Assembly: GCA_028288365.1 (NCBI GenBank)
Contig: JAQBNU010000053.1
Coordinates: forward strand, 1 to 32,525
Source of the DNA: Chitinophagaceae bacterium
GTDB taxonomy: Bacteria > Bacteroidota > Bacteroidia > Cytophagales > Cytophagaceae
Direction of reading: 5' to 3'
Length of the DNA: 32,525 nt
This document shows, piece after piece, positions 8,284 to 15,868 of this stretch; positions within the stretch are counted from its first letter, which is position 1, and every line of letters starts with the position of its first letter. The translations under genes were made by a program, and so were the position numbers. The notes under the pieces are model-generated. The model saw only the letters and a list, made by a program, of their open reading frames with translations, was not told the origin of the DNA and ran no database searches.

Positions 8284-8709
8284 ATGGAAACGACAAATAA
8301 AACAAAGATCACGGTAGAGACCACCGTCGCCTTGCCGGTAGCTAAAGTCTGGAAAATCTGGAGCGATCCTGAGGACATTACGAAATGGTGCCAGGCTTCT
8401 CCCGAATGGCACGCTCCTTATGCGGACAATGATTTGAAAACAGGTGGGAAATTTAAAACTACTATGGCTGCTAAAGACGGTAGCTTTAGTTTTGATTTGG
8501 AAGGAGTGTATACCAACGTGAAAGAAAATGAAGTGATGGCTTATACACTTCCTGATGGAAGAACGGTACATGTCACTTTTACTGCTGAAGGTAACGCTAC
8601 CAAGATCGTTGAAACATTTGATCCAGAAAATGAAAATCCTGTTGAAATGCAAAAGGGGGGATGGCAGGCCATTCTGGATAGTTTTAAAAACTATGCCGAA
8701 AATAAATAA
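8284..8709 (+). CDS. SRPBCC (AHSA1-like) domain protein
   Basis: The 141-residue product has the START/Bet v1-like SRPBCC fold of the AHSA1 group: ITVETTVALPVAKVWKIWSDPEDITKWCQASPEWHAPYADNDLKTGGKF at the start, a central EGVYTNVKENEVMAYTLPDGR, and the C-terminal GGWQAILDSFKNY helix. Such proteins bind hydrophobic ligands or serve as small-molecule response proteins; the ligand is unknown here. I chose ATG 8284 (METTNKTKITVETT) because family members begin there; ATG 8260, eight codons upstream in the same frame, is the alternative. A perfect 12-bp hairpin without a T tract follows at 8717-8753. Confidence 0.87.
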   Translation: METTNKTKITVETTVALPVAKVWKIWSDPEDITKWCQASPEWHAPYADNDLKTGGKFKTTMAAKDGSFSFDLEGVYTNVKENEVMAYTLPDGRTVHVTFTAEGNATKIVETFDPENENPVEMQKGGWQAILDSFKNYAENK

Positions 8710-8716
8710 AGACTTT

Positions 8717-8753
8717 ATCAGTGGCAAGTTGGTTCGGTCAGCTTGCCACTGAT
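8717..8753 (+). other. 12-bp hairpin without T tract
   Basis: ATCAGTGGCAAG (8717-8728) pairs perfectly with CTTGCCACTGAT (8742-8753) around a 13-base loop. No T run follows; a second small hairpin (ACTTAT 8755-8760 with ATAAGT 8765-8770) comes at once. It may end or stabilise the SRPBCC transcript. Confidence 0.6.
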
Positions 8754-8844
8754 CACTTATGAAAATAAGTAAGGTAGAGTAAGTAATAAGTGGTCAATTT
8801 TTATTTCATTTACCATATTGCATACCTTCCATTGACTCATTCTC

Positions 8845-10068
8845 TTGACAACCGAACCTTCTTTTAAAAAAAATCATCCGTTAAAAAAACTCACACAGCG
8901 TGGATTTATGGTGATGACCTATGCCACTAATAACTTAGTGGGAATGTCGTTCAATGTTTTGCTATCGCTGGTTGTTGTTAAATTATTTTCAGTGGGCTGG
9001 TGGGGAGAACTGGTTCCTTACCTGATCATTTTTCAATTGGCTTCTTTTTTTGTTTCCTGGGGAAGTCCTATTTACCTGCCGGGTGCATTTGCCAAAGATA
9101 CCAAAGCCGTAGAACAAACCTGGTTGGATAATGTTGTCGCCAGAATACCGCTTCTCTTCCTTGTCGCACTGGTTGTGATCTGCCTGGATATCCCATCTTC
9201 TTTTAAATGGAGCATGATGGCCTGGGTGATTTTAAATTATGGATACAGGTCCTATGAATCACTCATTTTATACCAGCAAAAATTTAAGTTCTCCCTGTTG
9301 CTGAATGTTGTTGTCGCTGCTTGTTTTATAGCTTTAGTGATCATCAATAAAGATACATTAAGTGTTGCGTACCTGATGACCTTATATGTTTTGGCTGAAG
9401 CCGTGAAGCTGGTGGCATGTGTTATTTATTTTTATAGAAAAATAACCAATAGATTATACGTTAAAAATACTTTTTTTACTTTGTTACTTGCCTTCCCTTT
9501 CTTTCTGCAAGGCTTAGCCGGTTTGTTGCAATCTAGGATTGATACGTATTACGTGGCCTTTGCACTCAATAAAGAAGAACTGGCAAAGTATCATATTCTC
9601 ATTAGTTTCTTATTGCTGGTGAAATCAATCATCAATATGTTTCTGAAACCCTTTTTGAAAAACATCTACCGCATGTCGATTCAAAGTTTGAAAAAAATAG
9701 CGGTGGTGTTTTTACTTGTTGGTGTTTTTAGTTCTGTGCTCATCATTGCGGTCTTGTATGCTCTGTTGACTTATTTATACCAATTTGAAATCGATGCCTA
9801 CATGCTGCTGCTTTCTTATTTGTACATCATTCCGATGTATTATTATGCGACCATCGTGTACATCTATTACAAGTACGATAAAGAAAAAATGATTCTATGG
9901 TTTGGTGTAGTCATGGTGTGTTTTAACCTGTTACTGGATATTGTACTCGTCAGTCGTTACGGGATATCCGGAGCGCTTACTACAGCCGTTATTCAGGAAT
10001 GGGTGATGATGTTGTTGTGCTCTTATTTTATTCCTAAGGTAATTCCATTGGAAAAGACAAAACGATGA
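8845..10068 (+). CDS. Flippase-like polysaccharide biosynthesis membrane protein
   Basis: The product of about 407 residues is almost wholly hydrophobic, with some 11-12 predicted membrane segments, in the style of Wzx/oligosaccharide flippases (MOP/MATE superfamily). Typical features are an early GWWGELVPYLIIFQLASFFVSWGSP segment, a mid-protein LLAFPFFLQGLAGLLQSRIDTYYVAF, and late paired segments around YGISGALTTAVIQEWVMM. The expected role is to move lipid-linked sugar units across the inner membrane. No other surface-polysaccharide gene lies beside it, so it is an orphan copy. The start is uncertain: no ATG lies between the upstream stop (8833) and codon 22, so I take TTG 8845; ATG 8908 is the alternative. 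A strong terminator follows at 10095-10123. Confidence 0.82.
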   Translation: MTTEPSFKKNHPLKKLTQRGFMVMTYATNNLVGMSFNVLLSLVVVKLFSVGWWGELVPYLIIFQLASFFVSWGSPIYLPGAFAKDTKAVEQTWLDNVVARIPLLFLVALVVICLDIPSSFKWSMMAWVILNYGYRSYESLILYQQKFKFSLLLNVVVAACFIALVIINKDTLSVAYLMTLYVLAEAVKLVACVIYFYRKITNRLYVKNTFFTLLLAFPFFLQGLAGLLQSRIDTYYVAFALNKEELAKYHILISFLLLVKSIINMFLKPFLKNIYRMSIQSLKKIAVVFLLVGVFSSVLIIAVLYALLTYLYQFEIDAYMLLLSYLYIIPMYYYATIVYIYYKYDKEKMILWFGVVMVCFNLLLDIVLVSRYGISGALTTAVIQEWVMMLLCSYFIPKVIPLEKTKR

Positions 10069-10094
10069 AAACGTTTGTCTCATTTTGCACAACA

Positions 10095-10123
10095 AAAAAG
10101 CCACTGGTTTGAAGTGGCTTTTT
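10095..10123 (+). terminator. Bidirectional terminator
   Basis: AAAAAGCCACT (10095-10105) pairs with AGTGGCTTTTT (10113-10123) around a 7-base loop, giving T tracts on both strands. It closes the flippase-like gene and can also end the minus-strand gene whose stop is at 10144. Confidence 0.88.
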
Positions 10124-10143
10124 GTAAGGAGGAGATTCTTGTT

Positions 10144-10434
10144 TTATTTCGACAATACAGGATACAATACATCAAAGATGCGAGTAAATGCATTTTTTCT
10201 ATCCTTGTATAAATTCAATTCCAATGATTGTGTGAGTATAAAGATAGAGGTGTTATAGATCATGTTTTGTCTTTCGTTTTTATAATGATAGGTGTCATCA
10301 ATAAAACTAACGAAATAATTGATCAACTCATCGCTGGGCAAGCTTTCCAATACGTATTCATCAATCATCAATTGATTTTTCTCTACCATAGAAAATGGAT
10401 TCATCGTTTCGGTATTTAAAAGTGTGTGTACCAT
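10144..10434 (-). CDS. Hypothetical protein
   Basis: I do not recognise a family. From the ATG at 10434 the product has 96 residues, starting MVHTLLNTETMNPFSMVEKNQ and ending FTRIFDVLYPVLSK. It is mixed hydrophobic and charged, cysteine-free and probably helical. The frame stays open upstream to a GTG at 10521, which would add 29 residues forming a membrane-like stretch (LVVILSNVTTLFLSFPLIKF) followed by KQKR. Either start is possible; the longer form would be membrane-anchored. Support for a real gene is the length of the frame, the lack of a competing frame and the bidirectional terminator 20 bases past its stop. Confidence is only moderate. Confidence 0.45.
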   Translation of the reverse strand: MVHTLLNTETMNPFSMVEKNQLMIDEYVLESLPSDELINYFVSFIDDTYHYKNERQNMIYNTSIFILTQSLELNLYKDRKNAFTRIFDVLYPVLSK

Positions 10435-10636
10435 AGCGCTTCTTTTTTGTTTACTGAATTTAATCAATGGAAAGGAAAGAAAAAGTGTAGTAACATTAGA
10501 TAGAATAACAACTAATGCCACACCCTTGTGAGAAAGTCTCTAAATGAGAGTAGGATGGCATTTTTTACTCACATAATTTTTTTCAAAAAAAAATCCTTTT
10601 GTCGTTTGGCAGACAGACTTTAAGTTTTGAGGAACC

Positions 10637-10644
10637 TACTTTTG
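10637..10644 (+). promoter_or_regulatory. TAnnTTTG promoter element upstream of the spondin gene
   Basis: TACTTTTG is an exact match to the Bacteroidota -7 consensus TAnnTTTG. No well-spaced -33 TTG is seen. A start near 10650 would give a leader of about 160 bases with two hairpins and a 52-codon frame. Confidence 0.4.
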
Positions 10645-10668
10645 TGATGTATTGTGATATGGCACAAT

Positions 10669-10827
10669 ATGAAACAACCGGCTAATTCAGGTAACCATAC
10701 AGGTTGCCAATCATCAATGGACATGTTTGAGGAGATAGCAAACAAAATGTTTGTGCAGGCCTTGGCATGCAAAATTTTAACTAACAACCAACTTATTATT
10801 AAACGACAACAAAATGAAAACGACTAA
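10669..10827 (+). CDS. Possible 52-residue leader reading frame
   Basis: An open frame runs from ATG 10669, about 19 bases after the expected transcript start, to a TAA at 10825-10827, which overlaps the first 14 bases of the spondin-lipoprotein gene in another frame. It would encode a peptide starting MKQPANSGNHTGCQSS and ending RQQNEND, with no signal or domain I recognise. Within it lie a 7-bp hairpin (10690-10708) and an imperfect palindrome (10754-10771). It could be a translated leader that couples to the downstream gene, or chance. Confidence is low. Confidence 0.22.
   Translation: MKQPANSGNHTGCQSSMDMFEEIANKMFVQALACKILTNNQLIIKRQQNEND
10690..10708 (+). other. Hairpin in the spondin-gene leader
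   Basis: GGTAACC (10690-10696) pairs with GGTTGCC (10702-10708), six Watson-Crick pairs and one G-T pair, with a 5-base loop. It lies within the putative 5' untranslated region. Confidence 0.45.
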
Positions 10828-12133
10828 TCAATGTAAAACAATTGCCCAATGGTCAACTGTATTCTTATTGGCTATTGCCATGGTTTCTTGTAAAAAAAGT
10901 AGTGATGATTCGACACCTTCGCCCAGCAGCAGTACATCGACTGTTATTATTGAGAATGTGTTGGAATCTAAACCATTGGTAGAATCAGGTACTTTTAAAG
11001 GTTCCGGATCACCAGCTGTCATTATGCCGGGCGAATCGGTTATGATCACATTCTCTGCCGCGAAAGGGGAAGCGTTGTCTTTCGCAGCGATGTACGGATG
11101 GTCAAATGATTTATTCTTTGCACCCGCAAACCCTGGTATCACTTTATATGATGGCAGTGGTGTTCCTATTCAGGGTGATGTATCAGCGCAAATTAAATTG
11201 TGGGATAATGGGAGCCGTGTTAATCAAGCACCGGGAAATAGTGTCACTCATCCTGGTACTGCCGAGAGCAATAATATTGCAGAAGTAAGTGGTACAGATG
11301 CACAAGGTAATACCTATCTCGCTGCTTCTGCTTTATTGAAAGCGACATTGGTTTACAATAGCAATTCTACCTTTACGTTGACGTTGATGAATAATTCTAC
11401 AGGTACAGCAAATGAAACTCCGATCAGTCCAGGTGTGTGGGCGGTGTCTTATATTGCAGGAGGTCAATTGATGAATGCTGCTCCTCTTTATGCCAGTGGG
11501 CAAATGACGACAGATGGACTTACTGCTATTGCTGAAATGGGAAACAATTCTATTTTGTACACTTACATTCAAACACAAACAGGAATCTTTACACCTCTTT
11601 CTCCGATATTAGTTGTTGTCTATAACGGCATCAATAATCCTATTTATAGCAGCGGCCAAAATGATCAGGGTAAAGGATTGAAATATTTAGCACAAAGAGG
11701 AAATGCAGATACACTAGCAACTTATCTTAGACAATTGGCTGGAGTGAAAGCGGTGTATGTATTGGCAGCCCCTTCTACTAAAGTCTTGCTGCCCTCTATC
11801 AATGGACAACCGGGTGGTATCGTGTCTCAAGATATTTCTGTCAATACAGGCGATCGCCTGGCCATTGCAACGATGTATGGATTCTCCAATGATTGGTTCT
11901 TTGCTTCTCAGGGCAATGGTGTAGATGCTACCGTAAAAGGAGACATTTCTTCTTCCATTAGTTTGTATGACGATGGTACAGCAATAGATCAGTTTCCAGG
12001 AGCAGGAATCACACAATTTAATTTAGCGGGTACACCACTGGTAGAAAGCAAGCCGATTGCAGCCGTTCCTAATCCCAATCCATTTACAACATTACCGGCA
12101 GTCTCTAATATTATTCGTGTGACGATTAATTAA
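10814..12133 (+). CDS. Lipoprotein with spondin-like domains
   Basis: The 439-residue product has a lipoprotein signal ending MVSC with Cys26 as lipid anchor, followed by KKSSDD and a Ser/Thr/Pro linker. Two spondin-N-like units follow. The first holds LSFAAMYGWSNDLFFAPA and GDVSAQIKLWDNGSRVNQAPG (about 85-140). The second repeats this as LAIATMYGFSNDWFFASQ and GDISSSISLYDDGTAIDQFPG (about 350-400); its N-terminal half includes ISPGVWAVSYIAGG. It should sit in the outer membrane or at the surface. Bacterial spondin-domain proteins have no defined role that I know; matrix or surface attachment is a guess. It is single, with a long leader upstream and a 14-bp terminator downstream. Confidence 0.87.
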   Translation: MKTTNQCKTIAQWSTVFLLAIAMVSCKKSSDDSTPSPSSSTSTVIIENVLESKPLVESGTFKGSGSPAVIMPGESVMITFSAAKGEALSFAAMYGWSNDLFFAPANPGITLYDGSGVPIQGDVSAQIKLWDNGSRVNQAPGNSVTHPGTAESNNIAEVSGTDAQGNTYLAASALLKATLVYNSNSTFTLTLMNNSTGTANETPISPGVWAVSYIAGGQLMNAAPLYASGQMTTDGLTAIAEMGNNSILYTYIQTQTGIFTPLSPILVVVYNGINNPIYSSGQNDQGKGLKYLAQRGNADTLATYLRQLAGVKAVYVLAAPSTKVLLPSINGQPGGIVSQDISVNTGDRLAIATMYGFSNDWFFASQGNGVDATVKGDISSSISLYDDGTAIDQFPGAGITQFNLAGTPLVESKPIAAVPNPNPFTTLPAVSNIIRVTIN

Positions 12134-12155
12134 CAAATAGAGTAGACTATTAATG

Positions 12156-12194
12156 AAAGGCTGATATCGTTAAATCGATATCAGCCTTTTTTGT
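12156..12194 (+). terminator. Terminator after the spondin gene
   Basis: AAAGGCTGATATCG (12156-12169) pairs perfectly with CGATATCAGCCTTT (12176-12189) around TTAAAT, and the T tract continues past the stem. Confidence 0.92.
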
Positions 12195-12253
12195 TGATGT
12201 CTGTCTGATGTATCGCTAATGTAGTGTTCATGTTTGTTTCTAAATAGGAAAGT

Positions 12254-12278
12254 CATTGATCTGAATCAATGGTTTTTT
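12254..12278 (+). terminator. Second terminator-like hairpin
   Basis: CATTGAT (12254-12260) pairs with ATCAATG (12265-12271) around CTGA, followed by G and six T residues. It lies 65 bases past a full terminator and 107 bases before the LLM oxidoreductase gene, so it may be a back-up or act on a leader of that gene. Confidence 0.45.
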
Positions 12279-12384
12279 GAAATAATAACTAGTCATTTGG
12301 TCTATGGAATTTGATTAGAACTATTCAACCGTTATAATCGTTAGCCAGCAAAATAGAACTCAATCATTTTTATAAACAGATCAC

Positions 12385-13422
12385 ATGGAATTAGGAATTA
12401 GCACTTTTGGAGAAATTGTTCCAGACAAAGTATCGGGACATGCCGTGAATGCACACAAGCGTGTGCAGGAGTTAATAGCAGAAGCACAATTGGCGGATCA
12501 GATTGGACTAGATGTTTATGCATTGGGTGAGCACCATAGACCTGATTATGTGGTGTCTGCTCCCGAAGTCTTATTGACAGGTATTGCTGCGGTTACCAAA
12601 AATATTCGATTGACCAGTGCGGTCACCGTATTGAGTTCGTCTGATCCGGTGCGTACCTATCAAAACTTTGCCACGTTGGATCTGGTCTCTGGTGGTCGTG
12701 CGGAGATCATGGCAGGGCGCGGTTCTTTTATTGAATCGTTTCCTTTGTTTGGTTATGACTTGCAGAATTATGACGAATTATTTACTGAACATCTTGATCT
12801 ATTATTAAAAATAAATCAACAGGAGCAAGTGACCTGGAAAGGAAAACTTCGTGCGTCGATTAACAACCTCGGTGTGTATCCAAGACCTTATCAAAAACAG
12901 TTGCCAATATGGTTGGCAGTTGGCGGAACCCCTGCATCCATGGTGCGTGCAGGTAGTTTGAATTTGCCTGTTACCGTTGCTATACTCGGTTCTGATCCCG
13001 ATCGGTTTGTTCCGTTGGTAGAGTTGTACCGGAATTCTGCGAAGAAAGCCGGACACGATGAGAGCCAATTGCAACTGGCGATGAATTGTCACATGCACAT
13101 TGCCGACAGTTCGCAGCAGGCATCCGATGAGTTTTGGCCGACCTATGAAAAACTGATGAATAAAATCGGGAAAGAAAGAGGCTGGGGTAACATGTCGCGC
13201 GATCAGTTTGAATATATGCGTTCACCTAAAGGTTCTTTGTTGGTAGGTAGTCCGGAAGAAGTAGTGAATAAAATCATGTACCAATATGGTTTATTCAAAC
13301 ACACTCGTTTCTTGGCGCAAATCATAGCCGGAGATTTATCGCACGAGAAAATCATGCATTCCATCAATTTGTTTGGAACGCAGGTCGCGCCAGAGATTAG
13401 AAAGAGATTGGTTGTATCGTGA
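12385..13422 (+). CDS. LLM class flavin-dependent oxidoreductase
   Basis: The 345-residue product is a luciferase-like monooxygenase: MELGISTFGE start, IGLDVYALGEHHRPDYVVSAPEVLL, RLTSAVTVLSSSDPVRTYQNFATLDLVSGGRAEIMAGRGSF and LPIWLAVGGTPASMVRAG are all characteristic of the TIM-barrel fold that uses reduced FMN or F420. In Bacteroidota FMN is the likely cofactor. The substrate is unknown. A short AraC-type regulator follows 110 bases downstream on the same strand, then an SDR, pirin and nitroreductase, so the locus looks like a redox or detoxification group. The start ATG 12385 fits the family start. Confidence 0.93.
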   Translation: MELGISTFGEIVPDKVSGHAVNAHKRVQELIAEAQLADQIGLDVYALGEHHRPDYVVSAPEVLLTGIAAVTKNIRLTSAVTVLSSSDPVRTYQNFATLDLVSGGRAEIMAGRGSFIESFPLFGYDLQNYDELFTEHLDLLLKINQQEQVTWKGKLRASINNLGVYPRPYQKQLPIWLAVGGTPASMVRAGSLNLPVTVAILGSDPDRFVPLVELYRNSAKKAGHDESQLQLAMNCHMHIADSSQQASDEFWPTYEKLMNKIGKERGWGNMSRDQFEYMRSPKGSLLVGSPEEVVNKIMYQYGLFKHTRFLAQIIAGDLSHEKIMHSINLFGTQVAPEIRKRLVVS

Positions 13423-13531
13423 GTGACCTGTGAACAGTAAGCAAAGAAGTGTATTCAAAAAAGCTATAGATAAGGTTACAATAAAAGATGTGAATAAACG
13501 ACTATATGGTTATTAACCACTTTTATATTTT

Positions 13532-13948
13532 ATGCCAGTTACTAAAAAAACTATTCTTCGCAAAGATGAAATTACAGCAGATTTTCTAAGATTGTTTGAT
13601 CAATACATGGAAGATTTGCTCCAAGGTCGTGTGAGTCACAAGGTACACACCAGTACCTTTGCTGAATTGCTATTTATTCATCCTACACATTTGACCAATA
13701 CGATAAAATCAACTACAGGTAAATCACCTTGTGAGATCATGGAAGACAGGATTGTCGGTGAAGCACAAAAACTATTAAAGGATACACAATTATCAGTGGC
13801 CGATATTTCTTACAAATTGGTTTTCAATGAACCCACTTATTTCATACGATTTTTTAAAGGCATGACGGGTACCACTCCTTTGCAGTATCGTAAACAGTTG
13901 ATAAATTTACATCTACCGGAGAAAGAGAAACGGAGTGGAGAGCGATAA
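13532..13948 (+). CDS. AraC family transcriptional regulator (DNA-binding domain only)
   Basis: The 138-residue product is little more than a double helix-turn-helix AraC domain: LLFIHPTHLTNTIKSTTGKSPCEIMEDRIVGEAQKLL, then SVADISYKLVFNEPTYFIRFFKGMTGTTPLQYRKQ. The sensor domain found in most AraC regulators is absent, and the N-terminus is a short helical lead. It probably controls the flanking LLM or SDR genes, but no operator is visible. The last nine residues (EKEKRSGER) and the stop are encoded by the left arm of an inverted repeat related to the element at 16764-16878 (18 of 20 bases identical), so the tail appears to be acquired from a repeat. Confidence 0.88.
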   Translation: MPVTKKTILRKDEITADFLRLFDQYMEDLLQGRVSHKVHTSTFAELLFIHPTHLTNTIKSTTGKSPCEIMEDRIVGEAQKLLKDTQLSVADISYKLVFNEPTYFIRFFKGMTGTTPLQYRKQLINLHLPEKEKRSGER

Positions 13949-13982
13949 AAATATTCATTCTTCGCTCTCTTTCTCTTTTTTT
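13926..13982 (+). terminator. Repeat-derived terminator overlapping the AraC gene end
   Basis: GAGAGCGA (13938-13945) pairs with TCGCTCTC (13962-13969) around a 16-base loop, followed by TTTCTC and a long T tract. The left side (13926-13945) matches 16793-16812 at 18 of 20 positions. Confidence 0.75.
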
Positions 13983-14016
13983 TATACCCCTAAAAAATAC
14001 TGAAGTCTGTGCCATT

Positions 14017-14044
14017 TTTGAAGAGGTTATATTGTGCAATTTTG
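14017..14044 (+). promoter_or_regulatory. Probable promoter of the SDR gene
   Basis: TTTG at 14017-14020 is followed after 16 bases by CAATTTTG (14037-14044), one base off TAnnTTTG. The expected start is near 14050, about 19 bases before ATG 14069. Confidence 0.35.
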
Positions 14045-14068
14045 TCTTAACAAAACCAAGACAACAAT

Positions 14069-14833
14069 ATGACAACTCAAACTAAAATCGCGCTGGTTAC
14101 CGGTGGTAGCCGTGGACTAGGCAAAGACATGGCACTGAGCCTGGCCAACAAAGGAATCGATGTTATCCTGACTTATAACAGTAAAAAAGACGAAGCCCTT
14201 GCTGTAGTAGCGGCTGTTCAGAAAGCAGGGCGTAAGGCTGTAGCTTTGCAGCTTAACACCACACAAGTGAAAAGCTTTGATGCTTTTTTTGCGCAAGTAA
14301 AAGCAGCTTTGAAAGACACGTTTCAGGCAGAACGTTTTGATTTTTTAGTAAACAATGCAGGAATAGGCGTTCACAAATCCTTTGCAGAGACAACGGAAGA
14401 TGAATTTGATCTATTGGTTAACATACATTTTAAAGGTGTCTTTTTTCTGACGCAAAAAGCATTGCCGCTGATCAACGACGGTGGTCGCATCATCAACCTT
14501 TCTACGGGTCTCGCTCGTTTCTCTTTGGCCGGTTATTCTGCTTATGCATCGATGAAAGGTGCCATTGAAACGTTGACCAAATACCAGGCAAAAGAATTAG
14601 GTGCACGTGGCATTGCTGTAAATGTAGTGGCACCGGGTGCAATCGAAACAGATTTTGGAGGTGGTGCGGTAAGAGATAATGCCCAGCTCAATCAATATGT
14701 AGCAGGCGTGACTGCTTTGGGTCGCACGGGCAAACCGGATGACATAGGAAGTGTCGTCGCTTTTTTATGTACGGACGATGCCAAATGGATCAACGCACAA
14801 CGCATTGAAGTGTCGGGTGGAATGAACCTGTAA
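14069..14833 (+). CDS. SDR family NAD(P)-dependent oxidoreductase
   Basis: The 254-residue product is a classical short-chain dehydrogenase: TGGSRGLG (11-18) for cofactor binding, NNAG (95-98), Ser145, and the catalytic Tyr159-x-x-x-Lys163 pair in YSAYASMKG. The tail GRTGKPDDIGSVVAFLCTDDAKWINAQRIEVSGGMNL is typical of the family. Asn37 after the second strand (LTYNSKK) suggests NADPH rather than NADH, which is inference. The substrate is unknown. It follows the AraC regulator gene in the same direction but has its own possible promoter and a strong terminator, so it is probably a single unit. Confidence 0.93.
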   Translation: MTTQTKIALVTGGSRGLGKDMALSLANKGIDVILTYNSKKDEALAVVAAVQKAGRKAVALQLNTTQVKSFDAFFAQVKAALKDTFQAERFDFLVNNAGIGVHKSFAETTEDEFDLLVNIHFKGVFFLTQKALPLINDGGRIINLSTGLARFSLAGYSAYASMKGAIETLTKYQAKELGARGIAVNVVAPGAIETDFGGGAVRDNAQLNQYVAGVTALGRTGKPDDIGSVVAFLCTDDAKWINAQRIEVSGGMNL

Positions 14834-14867
14834 ACAGTGAAAAGTGATCAGTAGACAGGTGATCAGG

Positions 14868-14917
14868 AAAAGCAAAAAAGCCTTCGTAATTTAATTACAG
14901 GAGGCTTTTTTGCTTTT
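14868..14917 (+). terminator. Strong terminator after the SDR gene
   Basis: A perfect 16-bp stem joins 14868-14883 (AAAAGCAAAAAAGCCT) with 14902-14917 (AGGCTTTTTTGCTTTT); the 18-base loop can itself fold by GTAAT/ATTAC pairing. T tracts lie within the stem, so it may work on both strands. Confidence 0.9.
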
Positions 14918-14985
14918 CTTAACATACATCAATACAGAAAGACTTTCTTCCTGGTATATTTGATACATCAAAAGAAAAGAACTCT

Positions 14986-15861
14986 ATGGATAGAAAGGAT
15001 TTTCTCAAAAAAGGATTGCTGGGTACAGGCATGCTTGTCACCGCTTCCGCTCTGGGCAATGGGACTGCAAAAGAAAGTGAAGCAGCCAAAGCTATTGAAC
15101 CCATTGGATTTAATCATATACCAAACACAAACTCTACGATCATGGCCAATACAGTATTACATAAAGCAGACACGCGCGGACATGCCAACCACGGATGGTT
15201 AGACAGTCATCATAGTTTTAGTTTTGCCAATTATTACAATCCGGAACGCATGCACTTTGGGGTGTTGCGTGTGTTGAACGATGACCGTGTCGATCCAGGC
15301 ATGGGCTTTGGCAAACATCCCCACGACAACATGGAAATTATTTCTATCCCATTGGAAGGGGATTTGGAACACAAAGACAGCATGGGTAACACGACTGTCA
15401 TTCGCAAAGGAGACGTGCAGGCCATGAGTGCCGGTACCGGTATCTTCCACAGTGAGTACAACAAGAATACCGATAAGCTGACGAAGTTTTTGCAAATCTG
15501 GATATTTCCGAATAAAAAAAATGTAACGCCAAGGTACGATCAGATTACATTGGACATCAAAGACAGACACAATAAACTGCAACAAATTTTATCTCCTAAT
15601 CCTGACGATGCCGGTGTATGGATTCATCAGGATGCCTGGTTTCATTTGGCGGATTTTGATAAAGACTTTACGGCAGATTATAAAATAAAAAAACAAGGCA
15701 ATGGTGTCTATGCTTTTATTTTAAGTGGCGATGTAGAGATCAATGGTACAGCCTTGAATACCCGCGATGGATTAGGCATTTGGGATGTTGATTCATTGCA
15801 CATCAAAGCCACGACAGATGCAGAGTTCCTGTTGATGGAAGTTCCTATGACCGTTAACTAA
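14986..15861 (+). CDS. Pirin family protein with signal-like N-terminal extension
   Basis: The pirin core starts at about residue 53 (MANTVLHKADTRGHANHG). It has metal ligands His111 and His113 (GFGKHPHDN) and His155 and Glu157 (GIFHSE), and the double cupin signature LEHKDSMGNTTVIRKGDVQAMSAGTGI. Pirins bind iron and some act as quercetinases or redox sensors. The unusual part is residues 1-52: RKDFLKKGLLGTGMLVTASALG looks like a twin-arginine-type or Sec-type export signal but with Arg-Lys in place of Arg-Arg. If used, the protein would be periplasmic, whereas ordinary pirins are cytoplasmic. ATG 15142 would give a standard pirin. It is followed by a nitroreductase seven bases downstream. 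Confidence 0.9.
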   Translation: MDRKDFLKKGLLGTGMLVTASALGNGTAKESEAAKAIEPIGFNHIPNTNSTIMANTVLHKADTRGHANHGWLDSHHSFSFANYYNPERMHFGVLRVLNDDRVDPGMGFGKHPHDNMEIISIPLEGDLEHKDSMGNTTVIRKGDVQAMSAGTGIFHSEYNKNTDKLTKFLQIWIFPNKKNVTPRYDQITLDIKDRHNKLQQILSPNPDDAGVWIHQDAWFHLADFDKDFTADYKIKKQGNGVYAFILSGDVEINGTALNTRDGLGIWDVDSLHIKATTDAEFLLMEVPMTVN

Positions 15862-15868
15862 TCCATTG

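Noticed and set aside
8263..8727. 154-codon minus-strand frame antisense to the SRPBCC gene
   Set aside because: A shadow of the SRPBCC gene, whose plus-strand product matches a known family along its whole length.
10754..10771. TGCAGGCC/GGCATGCA imperfect palindrome as an operator
   Set aside because: One mismatch and a two-base centre; no nearby regulator gene to give it meaning.
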